Below, one piece after another: positions 26,157 through 35,120 of a DNA stretch of 64,000 bases. The stretch's first letter is position 1; the number at the start of each line of letters is the position of its first letter. Both the position numbers and the translations under genes were made by a program. The DNA comes from VFKI01 sp964647825 (GTDB lineage Bacteria; Pseudomonadota; Gammaproteobacteria; DSM-16500), in contig CAZYJL010000001.1 of the NCBI GenBank assembly GCA_964647825.1, positions 220,588 through 284,587 of the forward strand. Direction: 5' to 3'. A model generated the notes under the pieces. That model saw only the letters and a program-made list of their open reading frames with translations. It was not told the DNA's origin and ran no database searches.

Positions 26157-26860
26157 TTTCTCTCCTTTTTAGTTTTTAAGAAGTGATATAACGTAGGAGA
26201 AAAAGACAATAAAGCAAGTATCACTAATGGAATAAAAATAGCTGGTGTAAAAATAATGTTTAAATTAGGTGTTTGGTCAGTGATAAATAAATTTCCTAGT
26301 CCATCACCGAGTAATACGTAAACAAATGAACCTGGCATAATGCCAAAAAAAGTTGTTATAAAAAAAAGTGACGTTTGCATATTGAATAATGCAGGAATAA
26401 TATTGACTACCCAAAATGGAAAAATAGGGATAAGTCTTAAGATAAGTAAATATTGAATCGCATTACGTTGAAATCCTGTGCGCATTTTTTCAAGCCAGCC
26501 TGATGTTTTTTTTGTTAACCATGGCGCAAGCGCATTTTTTACTGCTAAAAAGATACATAGTGCACCAAGCGATGCGCTTAGCACAACATTGAGTGTTCCC
26601 CAAAAAATGCCAAATAGAAAGCCGGCGACTATGGTAAGAAAAGACGCCCCGGGAAAAGAAATTGCTACTGCAAGTAAATAGATAGCCATGAAGCTAAAAT
26701 AACTCAGCAGAAAATGTTGATTAGTCCATGTTTTTAAAATATCGTGATATTTTTTTATTGTAACAAAATTAAAATATTGAGAAAGATCAAAATAAAAAAA
26801 TAAAAAAAGGCCAATAGATAAAGTGAGTAGTGGCAGCCAACGTTTTACCATAGAGTACAT
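26141..26860 (-). CDS. TVP38/TMEM64-family membrane protein
   Basis: A 239-residue polytopic protein of the DedA/TVP38 superfamily. It contains the central family stretch FPGASFLTIVAGFLFGIFWG near residue 70 and a second conserved stretch with LRLIPIFPFWVVNIIPALF, between about five hydrophobic helices. Related proteins act in lipid transport across membranes. The gene lies upstream of and overlaps the flavin disulfide reductase gene, a widespread pairing of unclear purpose. Confidence 0.88.
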   Translation of the reverse strand: MYSMVKRWLPLLTLSIGLFLFFYFDLSQYFNFVTIKKYHDILKTWTNQHFLLSYFSFMAIYLLAVAISFPGASFLTIVAGFLFGIFWGTLNVVLSASLGALCIFLAVKNALAPWLTKKTSGWLEKMRTGFQRNAIQYLLILRLIPIFPFWVVNIIPALFNMQTSLFFITTFFGIMPGSFVYVLLGDGLGNLFITDQTPNLNIIFTPAIFIPLVILALLSFSPTLYHFLKTKKERKCPIK

Positions 26861-26870
26861 TGTCAGTATC

Positions 26871-27410
26871 TTATTTTTTTATGGGCTTGTTGGTGTTAGA
26901 TTGAAACAAGTAAAGATATTTCCCATATCCGCGTTTTTTCATATCCTCAAGAGGAATAAATTCAAGCGCAGCAGAATTCATGCAATAGCGTTGACCTGTG
27001 GGTGCTGGACCATCATCAAAAACATGTCCAAGATGTGATTTTCCTTGTTTTGATAAAACTTCAGTACGTGTGACAAACCAACTACGGTCTTTTTGTAAAA
27101 TAACATGATCGGGTGTAATTGGTTTGGTAAAGCTTGGCCAGCCGGTACCAGAATCAAATTTATCAAGAGAACTAAAAAGGGGTTCGCCGGTCACGATATC
27201 AACATAAATACCGGGTTTTTCATTGTTCCAGTAAGCATTTTTGAATGGGGGCTCGGTTTCTTTATTTTGTGTGACGGCATATTGCAGTGGTGAAAGTTTT
27301 TGCCTTAGGGTCGCATCATCTGGCTTTGTGTAAGTTGTTGCAGCAATGCTGAGTGTATGTGTGAGTAAGCCAGTAAAAAGTAGAAAAGTGAGCAGTAAGA
27401 TCCGTATCAT
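26871..27410 (-). CDS. msrB: Peptide-methionine (R)-S-oxide reductase, exported
   Basis: It reduces the R form of methionine sulfoxide in proteins. An N-terminal hydrophobic signal (MIRILLLTFLLFTGLL) predicts periplasmic export. The GTGWPSF motif and catalytic cysteine in QRYCMNSAALEF are present. The two CxxC zinc pairs of many MsrB proteins are absent (SHLGHVFDDGP instead of CGAHLGHVF), so it is the zinc-free form. ATG at 27410 puts the signal peptide first and has GGATAGGG before it; the frame is open from 27425. msrA diverges from the same short intergenic region. Confidence 0.92.
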   Translation of the reverse strand: MIRILLLTFLLFTGLLTHTLSIAATTYTKPDDATLRQKLSPLQYAVTQNKETEPPFKNAYWNNEKPGIYVDIVTGEPLFSSLDKFDSGTGWPSFTKPITPDHVILQKDRSWFVTRTEVLSKQGKSHLGHVFDDGPAPTGQRYCMNSAALEFIPLEDMKKRGYGKYLYLFQSNTNKPIKK

Positions 27411-27484
27411 GGCCCTATCCTGCATTGACGTTGTTTGATTAATTATTATACGATAAATTTCCTCACTATGGTTGGATTATTTTT

Positions 27485-28114
27485 ATGAAGAAAAAAATGA
27501 ATAGAATGCATTCTGTTATTTTTTCTTTTTGTACTTTTTTTATCTTGATGTTTGTTTCTTTATTTTCCAATATTTCGGCAGCATCTGATACTACAGCAAC
27601 AGCGATCTTTGCTGCAGGTTGTTTTTGGTGTGCAGAGCATGATTTTGAAGCGGTGCCTGGGGTGTTGAAAGTTGTTTCAGGTTATACGGGTGGCTCTGTT
27701 AAGAATCCAACCTATAAGCAGGTTTCAGCAGGAGGCACGGGACATTATGAGTCGATTGAAGTGTATTATGATCCTGCAAAAATTAGTTATTCGCAATTAC
27801 TGACCGTTTTTTGGCATAACGTGGATCCAGTCGATCCAACTGGACAGTTTTGTGATAAAGGTCAACAATATCGCGCAGTGATTTTTTATAAAAATAATAC
27901 AGAAAAAAAATTAGCAGAAGAGAGTAAAGCAAATTTATTAAAATCAGGAAAATTTAAATCGATAGCTACGCTTATTTTGCCAGCAAAAACATTTTATCCT
28001 GCAGAAGACTATCATCAAGGTTATGCACAAAAAAATTCGGTGCGTTATCGCTATTACCGTTACGCCTGCGGGCGTGATCAACGTTTAGAGGAAGTGTGGG
28101 GGAAGAAAAAATAA
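27485..28114 (+). CDS. msrA: Peptide-methionine (S)-S-oxide reductase, exported
   Basis: It reduces the S form of methionine sulfoxide. A signal-like hydrophobic stretch at residues ~10-35 is followed by AAGCFWCAEHDFEAVPGV with the catalytic cysteine, SGYTGG, and the late EDYHQGY motif. Together with the divergent, also exported msrB (starts 75 bases apart) it would form a periplasmic methionine-repair pair, useful against host oxidants. Confidence 0.94.
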   Translation: MKKKMNRMHSVIFSFCTFFILMFVSLFSNISAASDTTATAIFAAGCFWCAEHDFEAVPGVLKVVSGYTGGSVKNPTYKQVSAGGTGHYESIEVYYDPAKISYSQLLTVFWHNVDPVDPTGQFCDKGQQYRAVIFYKNNTEKKLAEESKANLLKSGKFKSIATLILPAKTFYPAEDYHQGYAQKNSVRYRYYRYACGRDQRLEEVWGKKK

Positions 28115-28124
28115 TTGGATAATA

Positions 28125-28705
28125 TTATTTTAATTTGAAAGTATTTTGCAACCATGTTTGTGCTTGGCGATCTTCAGTATGTAGCGCCAAATATAGCAAT
28201 GTTTTTTTATTGACAGATTGATTCATATATTCAGAAATAAATCCTCTAAAATAATATAAATAGAATGCTTTATGTATGTCGGTTTCGATGGGAATAGAGC
28301 GATCATGGGCAATGTTGTCAAGTAATTGAGGAGAGGCATTTTTGTTTTTCACGATTGATGCAATTAGATAAATTCTGTCTTCATGAAAAAATATTCTTTT
28401 GCAGCTTGTAATGCTTTTGTAAGATCTTTTTCACTTTTTATCGCTTCAATTTGCTTAATTTTGTAATATAAAGAAAATTGCTGTATAAAGTTTGTTGAAC
28501 ACCATGATAAAAAAATGGTAATAACAGAAAAAGTCGCAGCAAATAGTTTATTATAATATTCTTGGACTTTTATTATTTTAATAAAAGTCCAAATACAGAT
28601 TGCAATACAACAGCCTAGAAACACATAAAAAATAATTTTAAATGGTAAATCTAGATCTCCAAATTCCTTATTTCTAGGGACATTTTGATAGAGTATGTCG
28701 CTCTG
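28125..28705 (-). pseudogene. Frameshifted small membrane-protein gene
   Basis: Two short adjacent minus-strand frames look like one broken gene. The upstream part (to 28364) has two hydrophobic helices and ends ...AAKEYFFMKTEFI. Adding one T to the run of six T at 28391-28386 continues it as EYFFHEDRIYLIASIVKNK into the downstream frame (28352-28125), which then reads smoothly to NTFKLK. The frame also stays open upstream of the first start (GTG 28624) as ILYQNVPRNKEFGDLDLPFK, without an ATG. So both a frameshift and a lost start are likely. Function unknown. Confidence 0.55.
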
Positions 28706-28711
28706 ATATCT

Positions 28712-28837
28712 TTATATTATGAATAAAATTGCACCTAAAAATACACCTACTGCTATAACAAAAGAACGATATTTGTGTATTGGGTATGTTTTTTTTCGGG
28801 CACGTTCTTCAATTTTTAAAATAGTTTGATTAAACAT
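28712..28837 (-). CDS. Small single-pass membrane protein (41 aa)
   Basis: A 41-residue frame starting ATG at 28837: a charged N-terminal half with EERARKK, then one hydrophobic helix, SFVIAVGVFLGAILFII, at the very end. It lies just upstream of the frameshifted membrane gene. A 22-codon hydrophobic frame (MILYFSLIIAYAAILG...) overlaps its start. Nothing else supports it beyond protein-like composition. Confidence 0.4.
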   Translation of the reverse strand: MFNQTILKIEERARKKTYPIHKYRSFVIAVGVFLGAILFII

Positions 28838-28943
28838 CCAAGGATGGCTGCGTAGGCAATAATTAAAGAAAAATATAAAATCATAGAATAGACGTTTCTA
28901 TTTAGGGTAATGTATGTTCCTTAGTTTAGCATAATCTACCTAT

Positions 28944-28959
28944 AGCGTGCCGGAGAGGA
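28944..28959. repeat. Putative attachment-site copy (left island end)
   Basis: AGCGTGCCGGAGAGGA matches 15 of 16 bases of AGCGTCCCGGAGAGGA at 38436-38451, which is the 3' end of tRNA-Arg plus three bases. It stands in the same orientation, just outside the last gene of the minus-strand cluster. The rest of the gap 28838-29094 is AT-rich, with one direct repeat of AAGTGGGTATTAA (near 28980 and 29067). Confidence 0.65.
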
Positions 28960-29094
28960 AGTAGGTAATAACCGATTACAAGTGGGTATTAAATACTAAA
29001 AAATATCTACATGTAACATAATTAATTGTTAAATATAAATAAAATAATTAGGTAATGATTATTTGTAAGTGGGTATTAATCACGGTGCTATTAT

Positions 29095-29808
29095 CTACTT
29101 ATTAGTAGATAATGGGCAATGAGAAGTAATAATTTTCCAGTTATGATCTCTAGCATGTTTTAAAACACGTTCGCAATTGGCATAAACAATAGGGTTACCA
29201 ACGGTGTTTAATAAGGGAAGATCACTAATATGATCACCATATGCATAACATTGGGCATAATCATAAAAGTTAATACTGCTTAAATAATTCTTTATTGCTT
29301 TTGCCTTCCCTTCACCAATAACAGGATAATGAAGTATCTTGCCTGTGCAGACACTATTACTAATTTCAAGTGAGGTAGACAATACAGCATCGGCTTGCAA
29401 GTGATTTGCAATAGGCGTTAAACAAGCAAAAAAAGACCCTGATACTAAAACAATATGTGCTCCATTTTCCCTATGCTTTTTTAATTCTTCCACTACCACT
29501 TGATTATAAAATCCTTTTAAATTGTCCAGACAGTCGCCATGCCATTCATCTCCTAATTTCTTTAAAATATATTCATCAATTCCTTGGTAGAATTGATAAT
29601 ACTTAATATTTATTTCTTCTCGGCTCACACCTTTTTTAGATAGGAATTTAATATTTTCAATAAGTGCATGGTACTTATCAGTTGTTACTCGTGTTATGTC
29701 TGGGGCATGCTTCACATAATATTGTAGAAAACTAAACATACTTTTTATACTAATTAAGGTCTCATCAACATCAAAAAAAGCATAATAACCATTTAGCTTT
29801 CTCATCAT
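29095..29808 (-). CDS. HAD-IB family phosphatase (SerB-like)
   Basis: A 237-residue haloacid-dehalogenase-type phosphatase. The nucleophile motif is FFDVDETLI at residues ~12-20, motif II is VLVSGSFF, and the acidic motif is AYGDHISDLPLL near residue 190. The subfamily acts on small phosphorylated metabolites such as phosphoserine. It is the last gene of the island operon and overlaps the methyltransferase by four bases. In an AfsA-type pathway a phosphatase would remove the phosphate left from dihydroxyacetone phosphate; that role here is inference. Confidence 0.82.
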   Translation of the reverse strand: MMRKLNGYYAFFDVDETLISIKSMFSFLQYYVKHAPDITRVTTDKYHALIENIKFLSKKGVSREEINIKYYQFYQGIDEYILKKLGDEWHGDCLDNLKGFYNQVVVEELKKHRENGAHIVLVSGSFFACLTPIANHLQADAVLSTSLEISNSVCTGKILHYPVIGEGKAKAIKNYLSSINFYDYAQCYAYGDHISDLPLLNTVGNPIVYANCERVLKHARDHNWKIITSHCPLSTNK

Positions 29809-30644
29809 GCTGCTTTTTTCGCTATTATTTGTGTTGTTCTAGGAAAAACAAGTAATGTATTAGTATCTTGGGCAAGTTTCTGTAAGCTTTCTTTTATTTG
29901 CTTAATTTCATCATTAGTACTTAGATTAAGCCTAATATAAAGATCACTACATTCATCAAATAACATATCGAGCAATCTTCGTTCATTTTTATTTTTAAGA
30001 ATTAGCTGAACAAAATTAATATCCATTGTTTCACAGCCAAGGCTCGCAAATAATTTCTGCAACTTCATGCCTACTTCAAAATCTAAATGTTTAATTTCTG
30101 ATAGACGTTTAAGTAACGACCTTGATTTAGCATATGCTTCAGAATATGGATAACAAAAACTTGTGCTGATAGTAGGCTCTTCACATACTATTTTTCCACC
30201 AGGCGCTAGCAATTTAATTGCTTTACTTAATGCATCTTCCGGTGATACTAAATGTAATAACAAATAACGGCAATAAATTAAATCATATTGCTCATCAAGC
30301 TTATTTAAATCATAAATTGAGATGGACTTAAATTTCACATTCATAACTTTATGAAGCTTGGCTACTCTTTTAGCTATACGTATCTGATCTGTATTGACAT
30401 CTATAGCAGTGACGTTTCCACAAGGTACTAGTTGTGACGCCATCCATAGCGCCATATGTCCTGTTCCGCAACCAAGTTCTAGCACCTTCATATTATTTAT
30501 AGTATTAGTTTTCCGTAAAAGATCTTGGCTATATGGGCCATGAACCTCATTAAGAAGACCAAGGCGAGTTGCGCCTTCTTCACCTACTTTTAGAATGTAC
30601 TCTTCTTTTATTGCAGTATTGATATTCATTACACAAATACTCAT
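29805..30644 (-). CDS. Class I SAM-dependent methyltransferase
   Basis: A 279-residue methyltransferase. Motif I is VLELGCGTGHMALWMA near residue 54, the acidic loop is VTAIDVNTDQI, and the later DLIYCRYLLLHLVSPEDALSKA segment is typical of UbiE/small-molecule methyltransferases. The substrate is unknown; within this cluster it probably methylates the pathway product. It overlaps the phosphatase gene by four bases and follows the aldo/keto reductase by 16. ATG 30629 is an alternative start; neither has a clear ribosome site. Confidence 0.82.
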   Translation of the reverse strand: MSICVMNINTAIKEEYILKVGEEGATRLGLLNEVHGPYSQDLLRKTNTINNMKVLELGCGTGHMALWMASQLVPCGNVTAIDVNTDQIRIAKRVAKLHKVMNVKFKSISIYDLNKLDEQYDLIYCRYLLLHLVSPEDALSKAIKLLAPGGKIVCEEPTISTSFCYPYSEAYAKSRSLLKRLSEIKHLDFEVGMKLQKLFASLGCETMDINFVQLILKNKNERRLLDMLFDECSDLYIRLNLSTNDEIKQIKESLQKLAQDTNTLLVFPRTTQIIAKKAA

Positions 30645-30660
30645 TAGAATTAATTGTTGT

Positions 30661-31650
30661 TTAAGAGCTTAAATTATACGCTTTCATTGCCGCGGGTGCG
30701 TATCGTTCGCCTTTAGCTACATCAATAGGAGCAATTTCATTTAAATATTCAATTTCACGCTTACTTAAATTCACACTCACTGTTGCCACATTTTCTTCTA
30801 AATATTTAATCCGCTTTGTTCCAGGAATTGGCACAATATGGTCTGTTTGAGCGACCACCCAAGCCAAAGCAAGCTGTGCAGGCGTATACCCTTTTTCTTT
30901 TGCCATTGCTTCTACACGGGTTACAATTTGCAAGTTGGATTTAAAATTTTCGTCTTGAAAACGAGGTAAGTTACGCCGAAAATCATTTTGATCCAGCAAA
31001 TTAGACGCTTTGATTTTCCCTGTGAGGAATCCTCGTCCTAATGGGCTATAAGGCACAAAGCCAATGCCCAATTCTTTACATAGTGGAATAACATCTAATT
31101 CTGGTCCACGGCTCCAGAGGGAATATTCAGTTTGTATCGCTGATACAGGATATACGGCATGAGCACGTCTGATCGTATCAGTGTCCGCTTCGGATAACCC
31201 TATATGGCGAATTTTCCCTTCTTTAACCAAATCAGCTAATGCTTGCATGCTTTCTTCAATAGGCGTATTAGGATCAATACGATGCAAATAATACAAATCA
31301 ATATAGTCTGTATTTAAGCGTTTTAAGCTTTCCTCACAAGCTTTCTTTATATATTTAGGCTTACCATTTACACCACGTGCTGATGGGTCATTTTTATCAC
31401 GAACAATTCCACACTTAGTAGCAATGATTACTTTAATACGTATATCTTTTACTGCTTCACCAAGTAATTTTTCATTATCACCAAAGCCATAAACATCCGC
31501 CGTATCAAAAAAATTGATGCCTAAATCATATGCCCGATGAATAGTGTTGATAGATTCTTCCCAATTAGTTTCACCGTAAAATTCTGACATACCCATACAA
31601 CCTAAACCAAGTACGGATACTTCTAAGCCGCCTAGTTTTCTTGTTTTCAT
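30661..31650 (-). CDS. Aldo/keto reductase (YajO/AKR13-like)
   Basis: A 329-residue NADPH-dependent reductase with the TIM-barrel family's catalytic residues: Asp and Tyr in FFDTADVYG, Lys in IIATKCG and His in YYLHRID. The cofactor region PIPGTKRIKYLEEN is near the C terminus. GGAG precedes the ATG. It overlaps the upstream exporter gene by four bases. In the island it may supply the carbonyl reduction that the neighbouring SDR, lacking its catalytic residues, cannot. Confidence 0.88.
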   Translation of the reverse strand: MKTRKLGGLEVSVLGLGCMGMSEFYGETNWEESINTIHRAYDLGINFFDTADVYGFGDNEKLLGEAVKDIRIKVIIATKCGIVRDKNDPSARGVNGKPKYIKKACEESLKRLNTDYIDLYYLHRIDPNTPIEESMQALADLVKEGKIRHIGLSEADTDTIRRAHAVYPVSAIQTEYSLWSRGPELDVIPLCKELGIGFVPYSPLGRGFLTGKIKASNLLDQNDFRRNLPRFQDENFKSNLQIVTRVEAMAKEKGYTPAQLALAWVVAQTDHIVPIPGTKRIKYLEENVATVSVNLSKREIEYLNEIAPIDVAKGERYAPAAMKAYNLSS

Positions 31651-32609
31651 TTTATTTTCTCCACCATCGTATTTGTTTGTATATATTTACCTTTAGTTAC
31701 CGTTTGTAAACAATTTTTTATCTGTTTCTCTAGCATAATAATCACTACACCACTTACTACAAATAAGGTTCCAATAGCTACTGAATAAGTAAATTGCTGT
31801 CTCCAAAATACCCAGCCAATAAAACTTGAAATAGGAACACTCATATATAAGAAAGGCATTAACGTTCCAGCAGACATGTATTGAAACGCTTTAGTTAATG
31901 TTCTTTGAGCAATTAAACTAATGACACCCAATGACAGCAATATTGTTATCACAAAATTTAAATCTTGCATGTTAATCTGAAAGGCATCGACTATATTATG
32001 TTTAAAGATACATTTAGTTGTGATAACAACAACAGTAACAAGAGTACACATGAGATATAAGTAAAATACAATTTTATTAACTGATTCTCCTTCTTTCACC
32101 ATGTAACGTAAAAAAATGGTAGCAACTGCCATTAAAAAACCAGCGACTAAACCTATAATTGCTACGGGTGACAAGAAACTATTTAACCCTGGATGCATTA
32201 CAATGATAATTCCAACTAAGGAAATAATGATTCCACAATAAGCTAGAAAAGATGTTTTCTCTCCTAAAAATATTCGTGCTAATAAAGGTACGAATATAGG
32301 AGAACTATTGAATAATACCGCTGCCACACCAAGTTCTATATGCTGTGAAGTATAAAAAAAGCAAAATACAGATGAAGCAGCAAAGAGACCGCGTAAAAAA
32401 TGGGTTAATGGTCTTGCTGTTTTATAGGAAGAAATGCCAGCCTTGCAAAGGATAGGGATAAAAAATATAAGGGGGATAATGTAGTATGCGAATACTTGCA
32501 CTTCAGTTGTAATATCATGGGCAACTGCCTTAACCAAAGCTGATATCACTGACTGGTACCCAGCAGTTATTAACATTAATATTATTCCTAGATTTATTAA
32601 CCTTCGCAT
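31647..32609 (-). CDS. EamA/DMT-superfamily transporter
   Basis: A membrane protein with ten hydrophobic helices arranged as two EamA repeats (residues ~10-135 and ~150-285), typical of drug/metabolite exporters. Family-typical stretches are LGVAAVLFNSSPIFVPLLARIFLGEK at residues ~95-120 (key part FNSSPIFVPLLA) and the conserved YMSAGTLMPFLYMSVPISS in the second half. ATG 32609 is chosen because AAGGGAG precedes it; the frame is open to 32645 inside the SDR gene. It likely exports the island's product or an intermediate. Confidence 0.82.
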   Translation of the reverse strand: MRRLINLGIILMLITAGYQSVISALVKAVAHDITTEVQVFAYYIIPLIFFIPILCKAGISSYKTARPLTHFLRGLFAASSVFCFFYTSQHIELGVAAVLFNSSPIFVPLLARIFLGEKTSFLAYCGIIISLVGIIIVMHPGLNSFLSPVAIIGLVAGFLMAVATIFLRYMVKEGESVNKIVFYLYLMCTLVTVVVITTKCIFKHNIVDAFQINMQDLNFVITILLSLGVISLIAQRTLTKAFQYMSAGTLMPFLYMSVPISSFIGWVFWRQQFTYSVAIGTLFVVSGVVIIMLEKQIKNCLQTVTKGKYIQTNTMVEKIK

Positions 32610-32619
32610 ACTTTCTCCC

Positions 32620-33408
32620 TTAATAAGCAACGGATGCTCCACCATCTATTGTAATAAAAGCACCATTAATAAACTGGGAACTGTCACTACATAAAAAATT
32701 GACTGCATTGGCTATATCATTCACATTAGCTATTCGCCCTAAAGGCACTTGTGATTTGGCTTGTTCAGTCACCTGTTCTTTATCAATCTTGTAATTAGTA
32801 GCTAATTGATTTACGACCTCATCCCATAATGGCGTTTCAGTGGCTCCAGGGTTTAATGTATTAACTCGAATATTGTGCTTACCTATATCTCTTGACAGGG
32901 CTTTAGCAAAATTGTTAATGGCACCGGTAACTGTGCTACTAATTATTAAGCTAGGCTCAGGTTGCCTAGATAAGACGCCATTAATTAGAATAATTTTTCC
33001 TGTTTTGTTATTTATCATTAATGGCGCAAAATTTTTAGTTAAACGCACAGCACTCATCAAACTAGTTTGAATAGCACTTTCCCAGTTTTTTTCCGTGACT
33101 TCTAATATGCTACCAATAGGAACCACCCCTACTGCATTAACAATGGCATCTATATAAACACCGGCTTGCTTTACTGCTAACGCTGCTTTTTCCATGCTGC
33201 AATTGTCTTGTACATCAACTTCATAACAAGCAATATCAATATCACTAAATTTATTTTTTATTTTTGCATTACATTCATTAAGCTTGTTTTTGTTTCGGCC
33301 TAACAAGATTAAGGAATAACCTGTTTCAGCTAATTTATTAGCAATTGCAAAACCCATGCCACCATAAGCACCATTAATGACTGCATAATGATTACTATTT
33401 ATTTTCAT
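32620..33408 (-). CDS. Short-chain dehydrogenase/reductase-like protein with degenerate active site
   Basis: A 262-residue Rossmann-fold SDR. The cofactor motif NGAYGGMG (residues 12-19), NAVG (91-94), the LNPGATETPLW stretch and the C-terminal FLCSDSSQFINGAFITIDGG are all present. The catalytic YxxxK is missing: the aligned positions read S157-S-T-V-T161. The catalytic serine position also appears changed (ILINGVLS). So it may bind NAD(P) and a ligand without normal oxidoreductase chemistry. It starts in an ATGA-type overlap with the upstream gene. Confidence 0.85.
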   Translation of the reverse strand: MKINSNHYAVINGAYGGMGFAIANKLAETGYSLILLGRNKNKLNECNAKIKNKFSDIDIACYEVDVQDNCSMEKAALAVKQAGVYIDAIVNAVGVVPIGSILEVTEKNWESAIQTSLMSAVRLTKNFAPLMINNKTGKIILINGVLSRQPEPSLIISSTVTGAINNFAKALSRDIGKHNIRVNTLNPGATETPLWDEVVNQLATNYKIDKEQVTEQAKSQVPLGRIANVNDIANAVNFLCSDSSQFINGAFITIDGGASVAY

Positions 33409-34016
33409 CCTACAGTTACCTTTTTATATAAAGTTGTATAAAGACCTCTTTCGCCTCCTGCTATATATTTATTACCCGCTTCTTTTACAATTCCCTTATA
33501 TTCGGGACTATTGAACCCAGCTTGATAGTCTTCAATTTTTCCATCAAAGCCTGATAAAAACATTACCCCCGGTTCAGTACTTATTAATGAATGATAGGCA
33601 ACAAAACTATTAATAGTTGATTGTTTTTTAACATGGTTAAAAATGGTGCGCTTACGCCAAGCTACATAATCATCATAAACATTCAGAGGGACTTCAATAT
33701 GGCGTAATTGTAAATATTTAGTAGTAGGCACGCTTTCCGCTTGATCTTTCACTGTTTCTATTAATATGAGCACTTGTCTGCGAACATCAGAATTAAGCTT
33801 GGATTTAATAGAACCTACGATTTCTCTGGAAGTATTTAAGTCTTCCTCTATATTTTTTATAGCGTAAATTTCCACAAGGGACGACTCATCAATTGCTTTA
33901 TAAAGGCTCTTTTGACCATTACTCTTCCTTGACAAAAGTGTTTCTGCAATAGCAGTTGAATTATTTTTTTCAGATTTATATTCATTCACTAATAAATACT
34001 GTGCTGCGTTTGTCAT
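33405..34016 (-). CDS. Uncharacterised protein, possible dimeric alpha/beta-barrel (ABM/EthD-like) fold
   Basis: A protein of about 203 residues without a recognised signature. The second half (from KYLQLRHIEVPLNVYDDYVAWR) has the alternating strand-helix layout of ABM/EthD-type domains, and a first half of similar size might be a diverged repeat. Such proteins often act on small aromatic or polyketide-like molecules, but assignment here is weak. ATG 34016 is preceded by GAGGA at five bases; ATG 34028 directly abuts the upstream stop. It overlaps the SDR gene by four bases. Confidence 0.5.
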   Translation of the reverse strand: MTNAAQYLLVNEYKSEKNNSTAIAETLLSRKSNGQKSLYKAIDESSLVEIYAIKNIEEDLNTSREIVGSIKSKLNSDVRRQVLILIETVKDQAESVPTTKYLQLRHIEVPLNVYDDYVAWRKRTIFNHVKKQSTINSFVAYHSLISTEPGVMFLSGFDGKIEDYQAGFNSPEYKGIVKEAGNKYIAGGERGLYTTLYKKVTVG

Positions 34017-34028
34017 AGCATTCCTCAT

Positions 34029-34247
34029 TTATTTGTAAGATTTACGTCTACTTTTAGTAGGAAATTCAGGGTCATTTCCTAATGAGCCAGCTTCACACCA
34101 TGAATCCTTTTCGATTTCCTGAATCAAAACAGTAACTTTATCTAAGGGCGCACCAGTTACCTCATGGATTACACGAGTCACTTCTTTCATCATTTTTTCT
34201 TTTACATCTTTAGGTGTAGGCCAAGTTGTTATATTAATAATGGGCAT
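34029..34247 (-). CDS. 4-oxalocrotonate tautomerase family protein
   Basis: A 72-residue protein beginning Met-Pro-Ile, so removal of Met leaves the N-terminal proline that is the catalytic base of this family. PIINITTWP followed by a helix (KDVKEKMMKEVTRVIHEV) and the VTVLIQEI strand match the beta-alpha-beta tautomerase unit. It would catalyse keto-enol tautomerisation of a small substrate in the island pathway. A strong GAGGAG site precedes the ATG. Confidence 0.85.
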   Translation of the reverse strand: MPIINITTWPTPKDVKEKMMKEVTRVIHEVTGAPLDKVTVLIQEIEKDSWCEAGSLGNDPEFPTKSRRKSYK

Positions 34248-34263
34248 ATATGCTCCTCACTCT

Positions 34264-35103
34264 TTAATCGCTTGTGTTAAATTCAATAAATGATGGCGCT
34301 TGTAATTTTAGTTGAGCATGGATGTCGCCACCCAAACCATAACGTCCAATTGCTCCGCCATAGTTCATTTGTGTGCTCATCCATAGCACTACTACATTAA
34401 TAATGCGGTTACGATTTTTGACTTTTTTTCCTTCGAAAGGATTTGGCATTTCGGCTTGATAAACCGCTTTACCTTGATTATCCGTTATAAATACATTTGG
34501 TATACCTAATGGTCCCGGTCGAGTTGGAGAAGCTGGATTTAAATCATTTTCACGTAATGACATAATTGTATAAAGACTGTTTGGGATGAGATCGGTAAAT
34601 TCAAAATCAAATCTTGCAGCTTTTTTGTTATTTACTAATGTTACAGTTAAATAACCTTTCCCCTTGATCCATTGTGCTAATGTAATAGGTTCCTTGATTT
34701 TTCTGCCATCATTAGGTCTTTCATCTGGTATGGGCGCTAAATGAAATGGATAGCTTTTGCGAATTTTTTCAAAAGCCTCATTCTGTGATGGCGCAAATAC
34801 CATAAGGTAGTTATTACAAGGCAATGGTACAGGTAAAGTATAAAGAACTTTATCACCATCACTATTTAAGTTATTTAAATCTAACATTTTCATAATATTA
34901 TAAGGTGCATTATCACCAAAGCTTGGGCATATAGAATCTTGGTTGACTATTGCCGCACCCCATTCTTGTGCTAACTCACCTTTTGTATTTAAAAGATTTA
35001 ATTTACCAATAACAATAAAATTGCCATCAGAATCCATAACCTCACTTGGAGGATAGGTCGGCCCTTGCGTGGTTATGGATAATTCATATTCTTTCTTTAG
35101 CAT
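34264..35103 (-). CDS. Uncharacterised protein of the island
   Basis: No family was recognised for this protein of about 279 residues. It is rich in Pro, Asn and Gly and predicted mostly beta: segments such as GYLTVTLVNNKKAARFDFEF, and a later NVFITDNQGKAVYQAEMP. It has no signal peptide or membrane helix. It lies between the AfsA-like and tautomerase genes, so a direct pathway role (enzyme or carrier) is likely by context only. ATG 35103 and TTG 35130 are both possible starts; neither has a good ribosome site. Confidence 0.55.
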   Translation of the reverse strand: MLKKEYELSITTQGPTYPPSEVMDSDGNFIVIGKLNLLNTKGELAQEWGAAIVNQDSICPSFGDNAPYNIMKMLDLNNLNSDGDKVLYTLPVPLPCNNYLMVFAPSQNEAFEKIRKSYPFHLAPIPDERPNDGRKIKEPITLAQWIKGKGYLTVTLVNNKKAARFDFEFTDLIPNSLYTIMSLRENDLNPASPTRPGPLGIPNVFITDNQGKAVYQAEMPNPFEGKKVKNRNRIINVVVLWMSTQMNYGGAIGRYGLGGDIHAQLKLQAPSFIEFNTSD

Positions 35104-35120
35104 ATATTTATCATATAATT

